In this document: positions 31,714-40,465 of the stretch, in pieces
Position numbering within the stretch: position 1 is the stretch's first letter
Layout: every line of letters begins with the position of its first letter
Assembly: GCF_001571085.1 (NCBI RefSeq)
Contig: NZ_BCTC01000042.1
Location: 1-53,152 of the forward strand
Reading direction: 5' to 3'
DNA length: 53,152 bases
Source of the DNA: Azohydromonas lata NBRC 102462
Lineage (GTDB): Bacteria > Pseudomonadota > Gammaproteobacteria > Burkholderiales > Burkholderiaceae_C
Program-made: the position numbers and the translations under genes
Notes under the pieces: model-generated
The model's input: only the letters and a program-made list of their open reading frames with translations
The model's database searches: none
What the model was told of the DNA's origin: nothing

Positions 31714-34272
31714 ATGTCCGCAGAAATTCCAGACCGGTCCACCTCCCTGCCCGCCAGCCCAACCGGGGCCCTGACGCGCCTGGCGCTGTGGCGGCCCGCC
31801 GCCTGGGTGGCGGCACTGGTGGTGATGGCGCCGCTGCTGTACGTGCAGGCCTGGAGCGGCGGCGCGCTGGACGTGGCGCTGCCGCAGGCCGAGTTCTTGT
31901 CGCTGCACACGCTGCTGGAGGTGGTGGCGGTGGTGGTGAGCATGTCGGTGGGCCTGACCGCCAGTTGCGTGCTCAACCAGCGCCGGCGCGCCATGAGCCG
32001 CGCGCTGGGCGCGGCCTTCATCGCCGTGGCCGTGCTGGACCTGCTGCACCTGCTGTCCTTCGCGGGCATGCCGCATTTCGTCTCGGAGAACACGCCGCAC
32101 AAGTCCATCGTGCTGTGGCTGCTGGCGCGCTTGCTGGGGGCGGTCGCGCTCATCGCCTGGTGCTTCCCGCGCGCGGCGCAGGGCGTGGGCGCCCATGCGG
32201 CGGCGCGCGCCGTGCTGGCGGGCGTCGCCCTGAGCCTGGTGCTGGGCGTGCTGGCGGTGTTCCGGCCCGAGCTGTTCCCGCACACCTTCGTGCCCGGCCA
32301 GGGGCTCACGACGCTGAAGCTGGCGGCCGAGGGCGCCATCATGGCCCTGCTGGCCGTGGCGCTGGGGGTGCAGCTCCTGCGCATGGCGGCCATGCCGCCC
32401 CCGCGGCGCGCCGACCACGCGCCGCTGTGCGACGCACTGCTGCTCATGCTGCTGGGCGAGTGCTTCTTCGTGATCTACGGCGACCGCATCACTTCCGCGA
32501 CCAACCTGCTGGGCCACGTCTACAAGGTGCTGGCCTACGGCTGCCTCTACCGCGTCATGTTCCTGCAGCGCGTGAAGCGCCCCTACCTGCGCCTGGAGCA
32601 GGCGCGCCTGGAGATCGAGCAGCGCGGCGCCGAGTACCGCGCGCTGCTGGAGCTCGCGCCCGTGGGCGTGGTGGTGATCAACCCGCAGGGCGAGATCCAG
32701 CTGGCCAACCGCGCGCTGGAGTCCATGTTCGGCTGGGGCGCGGGCGAGCTCCAGGGCCGTCCGGTGGACCTGCTGCTGCCCGCGCACCTGCACGAGCGCC
32801 ACGCGCACCACCGTGCCGATTGGGCCAACGGCGACGACGCTGCCGACCGCCGCCTGGCCTCGGTGCCGGGGCAGCGCAAGGACGGCACGCTGCTGGACGT
32901 GGAGGTCTCGGTGACGCGCACGCAAATGGCCGGCGGCATGCGAATGACGGCCTGCGTGAGCGACGTCTCGCACCGCCGCGCCCACCAGGCCGAGCTGGAG
33001 CACCGCGCCACGCACGACATGCTCACCGGGCTGCCCAACCGCTGGCGCTTCGTGGAGGCGCTGCGGCAGGCCATCGCACAGGCCGCGGGACAGGCCGGCG
33101 GCACCGCGGCCGTGGCCATGATGAACTGTGTGGGCTTCAAGCAGGTCAACGAACGCCACGGCGGCAGCGCGGCCGACATGCTGCTCAAGGCGCTGGCGGA
33201 CCGGCTGGTCGCCACGCTGCCCGCCAGCTGCTTCGTGGCCCGCTTGGGCGGCGACGTGTTCGGCGTGATCGCGCCGCAACTGGCACCGGCCGAGCTGGCG
33301 CGGCAGCTCGCGCAGGCGCTGGCGCCGGGCGTGCGCTGCGGCACGCTGGAGTGGCCGGTGGCGGCGGCCATGGGCCTGGCCGACTGCCCTGCGCACGCGC
33401 AGGACGCCGACCTGCTGCTGCGCTGCGCCGACCTGGCGCTGCACGAGTCCAAGCGCCTGGGCCGCGGCCAGACCACGCTGTACGACGCCGCGCTGGGCGA
33501 ACGCGCGCGCCAGGCGCTGCGCGTGCACGCGCGGCTGCAGGCCGCGCTGCGCGAGGACGCGCTGTCGCTGCACTTCCAGCCCCAGGTGGACGTGGCCAGC
33601 GGCCAGGTGCACGGCTTCGAGGCGCTGCTGCGCTGGACCGACGCGGAGCTGGGCGTGGTGCCGCCGGGCGTGTTCATCCCCGTGGCGGAGGACACCGGGC
33701 TCATAGGCGCGCTGGGCGAGGCCGTGCTGCGCATGGCCTGCCGGCAGATGCGGCAGTGGCAGGACGAGGGCTTCACCGCGCGCGTGGCCATCAACCTCTC
33801 GCCGCGCGAGTTCCTGCACCCGGGGCTGGTGGCGCGCATCGCGCAGGAGCTGCAGCGCCACGGCGTGCCGGCGCAGCGGCTGTCGGTGGAGGTGACGGAG
33901 TCGGCCGTGATCGACGACTTCGCCACCGTGGCCGAGCAGTTGCAGGCGCTGGTGGAGCTGGGCGTGGAGGTGCACCTGGACGACTTCGGCACCGGGCACT
34001 CGTCGCTGGCATGGCTCAAGGCATTCCCCATCACGGCAATCAAGATCGACCGCTCCTTCGTGCGCGACATGGCGCAGGACGCCAGCGACGAGGCCATCGT
34101 GCGCGCCGTCATTGGCCTGGGCCACACGCTGGGCTGCAGCATCGTGGCCGAGGGCGTGGAAAAGCCGGAGCAGCTGCAGCGGCTGCGCGAGCTGGGCTGC
34201 GAGGCCTACCAGGGCTGGCTGTTCAGCCCCGCGCTGCCGGCGCCGCAGGCCGCGGCGCTGCTGCAGCGCTGA
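31714..34272 (+). CDS. Membrane PAS-GGDEF-EAL protein, probable c-di-GMP phosphodiesterase
   Basis: 852 residues. The N-terminus (about 20-285) has around eight membrane helices and looks like a MASE3-type sensor. A PAS domain follows (~305-425), then GGDEF (~430-590) and EAL (~600-850). The GGDEF signature is RLGGDVFGV (residues 511-519): Val replaces Glu, so cyclase activity should be lost. The EAL domain keeps EALLR (636-640), INLSPREF, DDFGTGHSS and the late EGVEK, so hydrolysis of c-di-GMP is expected. Its last 50 bases overlap the end of the convergent AraC-type regulator gene. Confidence 0.9.
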   Translation: MSAEIPDRSTSLPASPTGALTRLALWRPAAWVAALVVMAPLLYVQAWSGGALDVALPQAEFLSLHTLLEVVAVVVSMSVGLTASCVLNQRRRAMSRALGAAFIAVAVLDLLHLLSFAGMPHFVSENTPHKSIVLWLLARLLGAVALIAWCFPRAAQGVGAHAAARAVLAGVALSLVLGVLAVFRPELFPHTFVPGQGLTTLKLAAEGAIMALLAVALGVQLLRMAAMPPPRRADHAPLCDALLLMLLGECFFVIYGDRITSATNLLGHVYKVLAYGCLYRVMFLQRVKRPYLRLEQARLEIEQRGAEYRALLELAPVGVVVINPQGEIQLANRALESMFGWGAGELQGRPVDLLLPAHLHERHAHHRADWANGDDAADRRLASVPGQRKDGTLLDVEVSVTRTQMAGGMRMTACVSDVSHRRAHQAELEHRATHDMLTGLPNRWRFVEALRQAIAQAAGQAGGTAAVAMMNCVGFKQVNERHGGSAADMLLKALADRLVATLPASCFVARLGGDVFGVIAPQLAPAELARQLAQALAPGVRCGTLEWPVAAAMGLADCPAHAQDADLLLRCADLALHESKRLGRGQTTLYDAALGERARQALRVHARLQAALREDALSLHFQPQVDVASGQVHGFEALLRWTDAELGVVPPGVFIPVAEDTGLIGALGEAVLRMACRQMRQWQDEGFTARVAINLSPREFLHPGLVARIAQELQRHGVPAQRLSVEVTESAVIDDFATVAEQLQALVELGVEVHLDDFGTGHSSLAWLKAFPITAIKIDRSFVRDMAQDASDEAIVRAVIGLGHTLGCSIVAEGVEKPEQLQRLRELGCEAYQGWLFSPALPAPQAAALLQR

Positions 34273-35353
34273 GCGGCCAGCCGCCCGCGCCGGGCTCGGC
34301 CGCGGGCCGCGGCGCACCGGCAGCCTCGACGCCCGCCTGCCCGCGCCGCAGCGTGCTGGCCGGGTAGCTGAACACCTCGCGAAAGCGCCTTGAAAAGCTG
34401 GAGCTGTCGCTGAAGCCGCACTCCAGCGCGATCTGCGACAGGGGCATTTGCGTGTGGCTGGCCAGCCAGTGGGCGTGGCGCAGCCGCAGCCGCACCGAGA
34501 ACTCGTGCGGGCTCATGCCTATGGCTTTGCGAAAGCGCCGCTCCAGGTGGCGCACGCTGAGGTGGACCTGCTGCGCCACCGCGGGCAGCGGCATGGGGCT
34601 GGAGCGGTTCTGCTCCATCAGCCACATGGCCTGGCGCACGCGCTGGTCGGCGGTGCTCTCGGCCAGCTCGGGTTGAGGTTGCGGCGTGCGCGCGGGCAAG
34701 GCGCCCTCCTCCAGCAGGATGCGCAGCGCCTTGCCCGCGGCGGCCTTGCCGCAGTGGCGCTCCAGCAGCCAGGCCGCGAGGTGGACGACGCTGGTGCCGC
34801 CGGCGCAGGTGAGCCGGTCGCGGTCCACCACGAACATCTCGTGCGACTCCGCGCGCAGCAGTGGGAACTCGCGGACGAACTCCTGGTGGTGGTACCAGCT
34901 CACGCAGCAGCGCCGCCCCTCCATCAGCCCGGCGCGCGCCAGGACGAAGGCGCCGGTGCACAGGCCCACCAGCGGCACGCCGCGCGCGGCGGCCGCGCGC
35001 AGGAACCCGGTGACCGCGGCCGGCACCTTCTGCTCGCCGTGCAGCAGCCCGCCCACCACCACGATGTAGTCGAAGGCCGACGGATCGCCCAGGCGCGCCG
35101 TGGGCATCACCTCCACGCCGTTGCTCGCGCGCTGGGGCCGCAGCTCCTCGGCCAGCACGCTCCAGCGGCAATGGATGGGGCGGCTGCGGTCGCCCTCGTC
35201 CGCGGCCAGGCGCAAGGCGTCCAGGAAGCCGGAGAAGGCCACCATGGTGAAGCTGGGCGCGAGCACGAAGCCGACGTTGAGCGCGGGACGCGCGGACGGG
35301 GCGGGCGCAACAGGCGCAAGGGGCGCCACTGCGCCGCGGTGGAAAGCGTTCAT
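34223..35353 (-). CDS. GATase1-like AraC-family transcriptional regulator
   Basis: 376 residues. An N-terminal DJ-1/PfpI-like amidotransferase fold (residues ~25-200; FVLAPSFTMVAFSGFLDALR, VVVGGLLHG, VGLCTGAFVLARAG) is joined to a C-terminal AraC helix-turn-helix pair (QQVHLSVRHLERRFRKAIG, IALECGFSDSSSFSRRFREV). This architecture (GlxA/GbdR/CdhR/CahR group) senses small amines such as betaine, carnitine, sarcosine or creatine. It lies downstream of a second such regulator and near creatinase. A Pro/Ala/Gly-rich tail of about 35 residues extends past the DNA-binding domain. Its 3' end overlaps the EAL gene. Confidence 0.88.
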   Translation of the reverse strand: MNAFHRGAVAPLAPVAPAPSARPALNVGFVLAPSFTMVAFSGFLDALRLAADEGDRSRPIHCRWSVLAEELRPQRASNGVEVMPTARLGDPSAFDYIVVVGGLLHGEQKVPAAVTGFLRAAAARGVPLVGLCTGAFVLARAGLMEGRRCCVSWYHHQEFVREFPLLRAESHEMFVVDRDRLTCAGGTSVVHLAAWLLERHCGKAAAGKALRILLEEGALPARTPQPQPELAESTADQRVRQAMWLMEQNRSSPMPLPAVAQQVHLSVRHLERRFRKAIGMSPHEFSVRLRLRHAHWLASHTQMPLSQIALECGFSDSSSFSRRFREVFSYPASTLRRGQAGVEAAGAPRPAAEPGAGGWPLSAAAAPRPAAPAARG

Positions 35354-35414
35354 GGGCTGGGTCCTTCAGGCGCGGGCGCGGGCGGCACTCGCCACGCCCC
35401 GCGGCCGCCGTGGT

Positions 35415-36467
35415 TCAGGAGCGGTGCTTGGCGCGATCGGCGGCCGGCGTGCAGCCGTAGGCCTCGCGGTAGCGGGTGATGAAGTGGGGCATGGAGACGA
35501 AGCCGGTGGACTGCGCGATGTCCTCCGGCGCGCGGGAGCTGCGCAGCAGCGCGCGCCGCGCGCGCTCCAGGCGCAGTTGCAGGTACTTGCGCGCGGGCGA
35601 CATGCCCAGCTGCTCGCTGAACAGCCGCTCCAGCTGGCGCCGCGAGATGCCCAGGTAGCCGGCGATCTCGGTGGGGCTCAGCGGCTCCTCCAGGTTGCTT
35701 TCCATCATCTCCAGCGCCGAGACCACCAGCGGGTGGCCACCGGCCAGGCGGTGGCGCAGCGGGACGACCTGCTTTTCCTCGCCGCCGCGGCGCTGCGCCA
35801 CCAGCAGGTCCGAGACCTGCTCGGCCAGGGCGCGGCTGCCCGGCGGGCGGCTCAGCAGCGTGGTCATCATGTCCAGCGGGCTGATGCCGCCGCTGCAGGT
35901 GTGGCGGTCGCGGTCGATCTCGAAGAGCTGCTCGGAGACCTCGATGCCGGGAAAGTCCTCCAGCAGCGCGTCGCGGTCCTCCCAGTGGATGGTGCAGCGG
36001 TAGCCCTTGAGCAGCCCGGCCTTGGCCAGCACGTAGCTGCCCGTGTCTATGCCGCCCAGCGTGGCACCGGCGGCGGCCATGCGGCGCAGCCAGGCGATGC
36101 ACTCGCCGTAGCCCTGGCGCGGCAGCGGGTTGGGGCCGATCACGAACACCGCGTCGAAGTCGAGCGCGTCGGCCATGGTGAGGTCGGGCACCACGCGTAT
36201 GCCGTCGCTCGAAGGCACGGGCTCGCGGGTGGCGGCCACCACGGCGTACTCGTAGGCCCGCCGCTCCAGCACCGCGTTGGCCAGGCGCAGCGGGTCGATG
36301 GCCGCGCTCAGCGCGATCAGGGAGAAGTTGGGCACGACCAGGAAGCCGAACCGTTGCAGGCCGCCATTCATCATCGAGAGCGCGCGCGTGGCCGGCCGGC
36401 TCCGCGGGGCGGGACGCGGGCCGGACAGCGCGCCGGGTGCTGTGCAAAGAAGGCTGATGATGCTCAT
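35415..36467 (-). CDS. GATase1-like AraC-family regulator, CahR/GbdR type
   Basis: 350 residues from ATG 36467, about 319 if the start is at 36374, where family sequence (GGLQRFGFLVVPNFSLIALS) begins; neither start has a good ribosome site. The amidotransferase-like domain includes AVFVIGPNPLP and GIDTGSYVLAKAGLLKG, and the AraC domain reads IAGYLGISRRQLERLFSEQL and IAQSTGFVSMPHFITRYREA. It lies next to an MHS transporter and creatinase on the same strand. In pseudomonads the creatinase gene is controlled by a regulator of exactly this class (CahR), so creatine sensing is the likely role. Confidence 0.88.
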   Translation of the reverse strand: MSIISLLCTAPGALSGPRPAPRSRPATRALSMMNGGLQRFGFLVVPNFSLIALSAAIDPLRLANAVLERRAYEYAVVAATREPVPSSDGIRVVPDLTMADALDFDAVFVIGPNPLPRQGYGECIAWLRRMAAAGATLGGIDTGSYVLAKAGLLKGYRCTIHWEDRDALLEDFPGIEVSEQLFEIDRDRHTCSGGISPLDMMTTLLSRPPGSRALAEQVSDLLVAQRRGGEEKQVVPLRHRLAGGHPLVVSALEMMESNLEEPLSPTEIAGYLGISRRQLERLFSEQLGMSPARKYLQLRLERARRALLRSSRAPEDIAQSTGFVSMPHFITRYREAYGCTPAADRAKHRS

Positions 36468-36566
36468 GCGGCGTGGCTTGCGAAAGTCCTGGGCGATCCG
36501 GGCTCCGGCGTTGGCGTTGGCCTCGGCCGCCGCGGCGGGAGCGGTGCGGGGGGCGGTGGGCGGGCC

Positions 36567-37919
36567 TCAGGCGGCGTCCAGGGCCTTGCCGGTGGCGGCG
36601 TCCAGCGACAACCCGGCGGGCCGGCGCGCGAAGGACAGCGCCACCAGCGCCACGGACGCGGCCGCCACCAGGTACCAGGCCGGCGCCAGCGGCGTGCCCG
36701 TCTGCCGGATCAGCCAGGTGCAGACGAAGGGTGCCGTGCCACCGAACAGCGTGTTGGCCAAGTTAAAACTGAAGGCGAAGCCGCTGTAGCGCACGCGGGT
36801 GGGGAACAGCTCGGCCAGGAAGCACGCCAGCGTGCCGTCGTTCATGGCCAGCAGCGCGCCGAAGGCGATCTGCACCAGCACCAGCGTGGCGTAGTCCGCC
36901 GCGCCCAGCACGCCGAACAGCGGCACGCTGGCGGCCATGAACAGCAGCGAGGCCAGCACCAGCATCGCCTTGCGGCCCACGCGGTCCGACACCGCGCCGA
37001 CCACGAAGATGAAGCCGATGTAGGTGAGCAGCGCGATGGTGGCGGCCATGAAGGAGCGCGATTCCGACAGCCCCTGCTCGGTGCTGAGGTAGGTGGGCAT
37101 GTAGGACAGCAGCACGTAGAAGCCCACGGCGTTGAGGCAGGCCACCCCCAGGGCCACCAGCAGCGCGCGGCGGTGGCGAGAAAGCAGCTCGCGAATGGGC
37201 GTGGCCTCGTGCGCGTTGAGCGTGCTGGCCTCCAGCGCGCGGAAGGCGGGCGTGTCCTCCAGGCTGTTGCGTATCCAGCGGCCGATCAGGCCGAAGGGCG
37301 CGGCCAGCAGGAAGGGCAGCCGCCAGCCCCAGTCGTGCAACTGCACGGGCGTGAGCCAGGCGTGCAGCCCGGCCACCAGCAGCGAGCCGAACAGCAGGCC
37401 CGCGGCGGTGCTGGCCGGCACCAGGCTGGTGTAGAAGCCGCGCTTTTTGGCCGGGGCGTATTCGGCGATGAAGGCCGCGGCGCCCGCGTACTCGCCGGCG
37501 GCCGAAAAGCCCTGCACCACGCGCACCAGCAGCAGCGCCACGGCGGCCCAAAGGCCCCAGCGCTCGTGGCCGGGCAGGAAGGCCATGACGAAGGTCGAGG
37601 CCGACATGATCAGGATGGACAGCGACAGCGCCTGGCGGCGGCCCAGCCGGTCGCCGATGTGGCCCCAGACGATGCCGCCCAGGGGCCGTATGAAGAAGGA
37701 GATGGCGAACACCGCGAAGGTGGACAGCAGCGCCGTGGTCTTGTCCTCCGACGGGAAGAACACGGTGGCGATCACCGTGGCCAGGTAGCCGTAGGCGGCG
37801 TAGTCGAACCACTCCACGAAGTTGCCGACGAAACTGCCCGCCGCGGCACGGCGCAGCATGCGCTGCTCGTGCCCCGCCGCGGGCCTGCCCGCCATGGCGG
37901 ACGTGGGTTGCTTGGACAT
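36567..37919 (-). CDS. MFS transporter, metabolite:H+ symporter (MHS) family
   Basis: 450 residues with 12 helices. MHS landmarks are present: GSFVGNFVEWFDYAAYGYLA at the N-terminus, RPLGGIVWGHIGDRLGRR in loop 2-3, and GFSAAGEYAGAAAFIAEYAP. This branch carries osmolytes and small acids (proline/betaine, shikimate, citrate). The upstream gene is creatinase, so creatine is a plausible substrate. ATG at 37919 was chosen because the core starts soon after; the upstream frame is Pro/Gly-rich and not family-like. A long hairpin lies between it and creatinase. Confidence 0.9.
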   Translation of the reverse strand: MSKQPTSAMAGRPAAGHEQRMLRRAAAGSFVGNFVEWFDYAAYGYLATVIATVFFPSEDKTTALLSTFAVFAISFFIRPLGGIVWGHIGDRLGRRQALSLSILIMSASTFVMAFLPGHERWGLWAAVALLLVRVVQGFSAAGEYAGAAAFIAEYAPAKKRGFYTSLVPASTAAGLLFGSLLVAGLHAWLTPVQLHDWGWRLPFLLAAPFGLIGRWIRNSLEDTPAFRALEASTLNAHEATPIRELLSRHRRALLVALGVACLNAVGFYVLLSYMPTYLSTEQGLSESRSFMAATIALLTYIGFIFVVGAVSDRVGRKAMLVLASLLFMAASVPLFGVLGAADYATLVLVQIAFGALLAMNDGTLACFLAELFPTRVRYSGFAFSFNLANTLFGGTAPFVCTWLIRQTGTPLAPAWYLVAAASVALVALSFARRPAGLSLDAATGKALDAA

Positions 37920-37997
37920 GCGTGTCCCCTGCTGTGCCTTGGGCCGCCCCGGGGCTTGAAGCCACGGCCCGCAGCCCCGGGTGAGTGCTGTTGAAGG

Positions 37998-38026
37998 CGG
38001 CACGCCCGCTGTGGGCGGGCGTGCCG
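37998..38026 (-). repeat. Intercistronic 12-bp hairpin after creatinase
   Basis: CGGCACGCCCGC (37998-38009) pairs perfectly with 38015-38026, loop 5. It starts 17 bases after the creatinase stop and has no T tract on either side. It may stabilise or process the transcript between creatinase and the transporter. Confidence 0.6.
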
Positions 38027-38042
38027 CGCGCCGGCTGAAGGC

Positions 38043-39254
38043 TCAGGCCTTGATGATGTTGTGCGCGGGCCCGTAGGGGAAACCGGTGAGGTTGCGGTTG
38101 CCTTCCGGCGTGATCACCAGGATGTCGTGCTCGCGGTAGCCGCCGGCGCCGGGCAGGCCTTCCGGCAGCATGATCATGGGCTCCATGGACACCACCATGT
38201 TGGGCTGCAGCACGGTGTCGATGTCCTCGCGCAGCTCCAGCCCGGCCTCGCGGCCGTAGTAGTGGCTGAGCACGCCGAAGCTGTGGCCGTAGCCGAAGGT
38301 GCGGTACTGCAGCAGGTCGTGCTCCAGGTAGATCTCGTTGAGCTGGTGGGCGATGTCGCTGCACCTGGCGCCGGGCACCAGCAGCTTCTTGCCCTCGTCG
38401 TGCACCTTGCAGTTGATCTCCCAGAGTTTCAAATGGGCGTCGCTGGCGTGGTCCAGGAACAGCGTGCGCTCCAGCGCGGTGTAGTAGCCGCTGATCATGG
38501 AGAAGCAGTTCAGGCTCAGGATGTCGCCCTTTTGCACGCGGCGCGTGGTCACCGGGTTGTGGGCGCCGTCGGTGTTGAGGCCGGACTGGAACCAGGTCCA
38601 GGTGTCCATCAGCTCGGCGCCGGGGTAGCGGCGCGCGATCTCGCGCACCATGGCCGCGGTGGACGCCAGCGCCACCTCGTGCTCCGGCACGCCCTCCTTC
38701 ACCGCGGCCACCAGCGCCGCGCCGCCCACGTCGCAGACCTGCGCACCGGCGGCGATGAACTCGATCTCCTCGGCGCTCTTGACCATGCGCAGCCGCATGC
38801 AGGCCGCGGAGATGTCCACGAACTCCACGCCCGGCAGCGCGTCCCTGAGCGCCTGCAGCCGGTCCACGGGCAGGTGGTCCAGCTCCACGCCGATGCGTCC
38901 GCGCGCGGGCAGGCATTGCGCCGCGGCGCGGAAGAAGTTGCCGCGCTGCCAGTCGGTGTAGGTGAGCACGTCGTCGGCCACGGACTTGCGCCAGGGCTGG
39001 GCGCCGTCGATGTTGGCGGCGATGACGGTGGTCTTGGCGTGCGTCACCGCCAAGCCGTAGAAGCGGCCGAAGCTGCAGTAGAGGAAGTCGCTGTAGTAGG
39101 CGACGTTGTGGTAGGAGCTGAAGAGCGCGGCGTCGATGTTCTCGGCCGAGAGTTGCGCACGCAACGCGGCGATGCGCCGTGCGTATTCCTCCTTGCTGAA
39201 GGTCTTCCAGGCCGGTTCGCCGTTGCGCAGGCGGATGGTGCTGGGCATGTCCAT
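38043..39254 (-). CDS. Creatinase (creatine amidinohydrolase)
   Basis: 403 residues, exactly the length of the Pseudomonas putida enzyme, and co-linear with it as remembered. MDMPSTIRLRNGEPAW at the start, SSYHNVAYYSDFLYCSFGR, ELMDTWTWFQSGLNTDGAHN, the run ending YRTFGYGHSFGVLSHYYG, and VSMEPMIMLPEGLPG all match. The catalytic histidine falls at H232 as in the reference. It hydrolyses creatine to sarcosine and urea in the cytoplasm (pita-bread fold, no metals). No sarcosine oxidase or urease gene lies in the window. ATG at 39254 matches the reference N-terminus. Confidence 0.95.
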   Translation of the reverse strand: MDMPSTIRLRNGEPAWKTFSKEEYARRIAALRAQLSAENIDAALFSSYHNVAYYSDFLYCSFGRFYGLAVTHAKTTVIAANIDGAQPWRKSVADDVLTYTDWQRGNFFRAAAQCLPARGRIGVELDHLPVDRLQALRDALPGVEFVDISAACMRLRMVKSAEEIEFIAAGAQVCDVGGAALVAAVKEGVPEHEVALASTAAMVREIARRYPGAELMDTWTWFQSGLNTDGAHNPVTTRRVQKGDILSLNCFSMISGYYTALERTLFLDHASDAHLKLWEINCKVHDEGKKLLVPGARCSDIAHQLNEIYLEHDLLQYRTFGYGHSFGVLSHYYGREAGLELREDIDTVLQPNMVVSMEPMIMLPEGLPGAGGYREHDILVITPEGNRNLTGFPYGPAHNIIKA

Positions 39255-39401
39255 GGTCGTCTCCTTGGGGGGGTGGAAGGTGACGCCATGGTGTGGCGCG
39301 GGGGCCCGGCGCGGTTCGCGGTTGCGACAGCCGGTTTGCCGCTTGCGCCACGGCTTGAAGGGGTTTTCCCGCTTGGGGTTGGCCCTGAATGCGCCCGGCG
39401 C

Positions 39402-40361
39402 CTACGCGAGCGCGAGCGGCTGCAGCAGCGCGTCGCGCTGCACGCGAAAGCGCGCCGCCTGCGCCGTGAGCCAGGCCAGCACGTTCTCCGTGCGCGCCGT
39501 GCGCTGCATGGGGCAGACAAAGTGGTACGAAGCCCGCGAGCGCACCGGGAGTCCGAAGGGCACCACCAGGCGGCCGGCGGCCAGCTCGTCCAGCACCAGC
39601 GCCGCCCGCCCCATGGCAATGCCCTGCCCGGCCAGCGCCGCGCCCTGCGCCAGCAGCGACAGGTTGAAGTGGTGCCCCTGCTCCAGGCCGGGCAACTCCA
39701 CGCCGGCGTGGCGCAGCCAGTGCGCCCACTCCTCGCAGGGGCCGGCGCCGTCCCAGGCGCTGCTGTCGTGCAACAGCAGCTCCGGCCGCAGGTCCGCCGC
39801 CGAGCGCAGTTGCGTGTGCGCGGCCAGGAAGGCGGGGCTGGCCACGGGCAGCAGCCATTCGTCCAGGATCTCGATGGCCACCAGGTCCTGGTAGCGGCCC
39901 AGGTCGTAGCGCAGCGCGGCGGCCACCTCGTCGCGCGCCATGCGCTCGCGGTCCAGCGCGTGGAACTCGCCGATGACGCGCAGGCCGATGTCCGGGTGGC
40001 TGCGATAGAAGTCGCCCAGGCGCGGCGTGAGCCAGCCCATGGCGAAGGACGGCGCGCAGCTCAGCGCCAGCGGCCCCGCGGCCGGCGGGATGCGCAACTG
40101 CACCAGCGTGCCCTCTATGGCCTGGAAGGACTCGCGCACCACCGAGGCCAGCCACTGCCCCTCCGGCGTGAGCACCAGGCTGCGCGGGCTGCGCAGGAAC
40201 AGCGGCCGCTGCAGCCAGCCCTCCAGTTGCTTGACCTGCTGGCTCACCGCGCCCTGCGTCACGCACAACTCCGTGGCGGCCTTGGTGAAGCTCATGCACC
40301 GGGCTGCGGCTTCGAAGCACCGCAACCATGCAAGAACGGACGGAGAGAGCCTGGTATCCAC
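39402..40361 (-). CDS. LysR-family transcriptional regulator
   Basis: 319 residues from GTG 40361, which has GGGG seven bases upstream and gives a normal LysR start (TRLSPSVLAWLRCFEAAARC). Longer frames extend to ATG 40433 or beyond but would add atypical leaders. The winged helix is SFTKAATELCVTQGAVSQQV then KQLEGWLQRPLFLR; the GcvA-like effector domain follows. It is divergent from the D-serine dehydratase operon with 104 bases between, the usual geometry for LysR control of a neighbour. It also lies upstream of creatinase on the same strand (147 bases). Confidence 0.9.
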   Translation of the reverse strand: MDTRLSPSVLAWLRCFEAAARCMSFTKAATELCVTQGAVSQQVKQLEGWLQRPLFLRSPRSLVLTPEGQWLASVVRESFQAIEGTLVQLRIPPAAGPLALSCAPSFAMGWLTPRLGDFYRSHPDIGLRVIGEFHALDRERMARDEVAAALRYDLGRYQDLVAIEILDEWLLPVASPAFLAAHTQLRSAADLRPELLLHDSSAWDGAGPCEEWAHWLRHAGVELPGLEQGHHFNLSLLAQGAALAGQGIAMGRAALVLDELAAGRLVVPFGLPVRSRASYHFVCPMQRTARTENVLAWLTAQAARFRVQRDALLQPLALA

Positions 40362-40465
40362 GTCATGCCCCAGTTTGACTAATGACCAGGGCAATATAAA
40401 TGCTTTGCGCGGCAGCGCCGGCCGGCCCACCATGGCAACACCAGACGACGAATAAAGACGATTCC
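40362..40465. promoter_or_regulatory. Divergent promoter region, LysR gene / D-serine dehydratase operon
   Basis: The shared 104-base region contains TTGACT (40375-40380) and TATAAA (40395-40400) facing the operon, only 14 bases apart. Such short spacing is poor unless an activator is used, which would suit LysR control. No clear LysR T-N11-A palindrome was pinned down. Confidence 0.38.

Noticed and set aside
31432-34317. A 961-residue open frame opposite the GGDEF/EAL gene
   Set aside because: Composition is His/Arg/Gln-rich and repetitive with no domain; the plus-strand frame has full PAS-GGDEF-EAL motifs.
35100-37994. A 964-residue plus-strand frame
   Set aside because: It is antisense to two AraC-type regulators and the MHS carrier, all with clear motifs, and has no protein features itself.
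36763-40329. A 1188-residue open frame on the minus strand
   Set aside because: It runs through the creatinase, MHS transporter and LysR genes in another frame and its sequence is low-complexity Arg/Ala/Gly/Pro; it is a GC-rich shadow.
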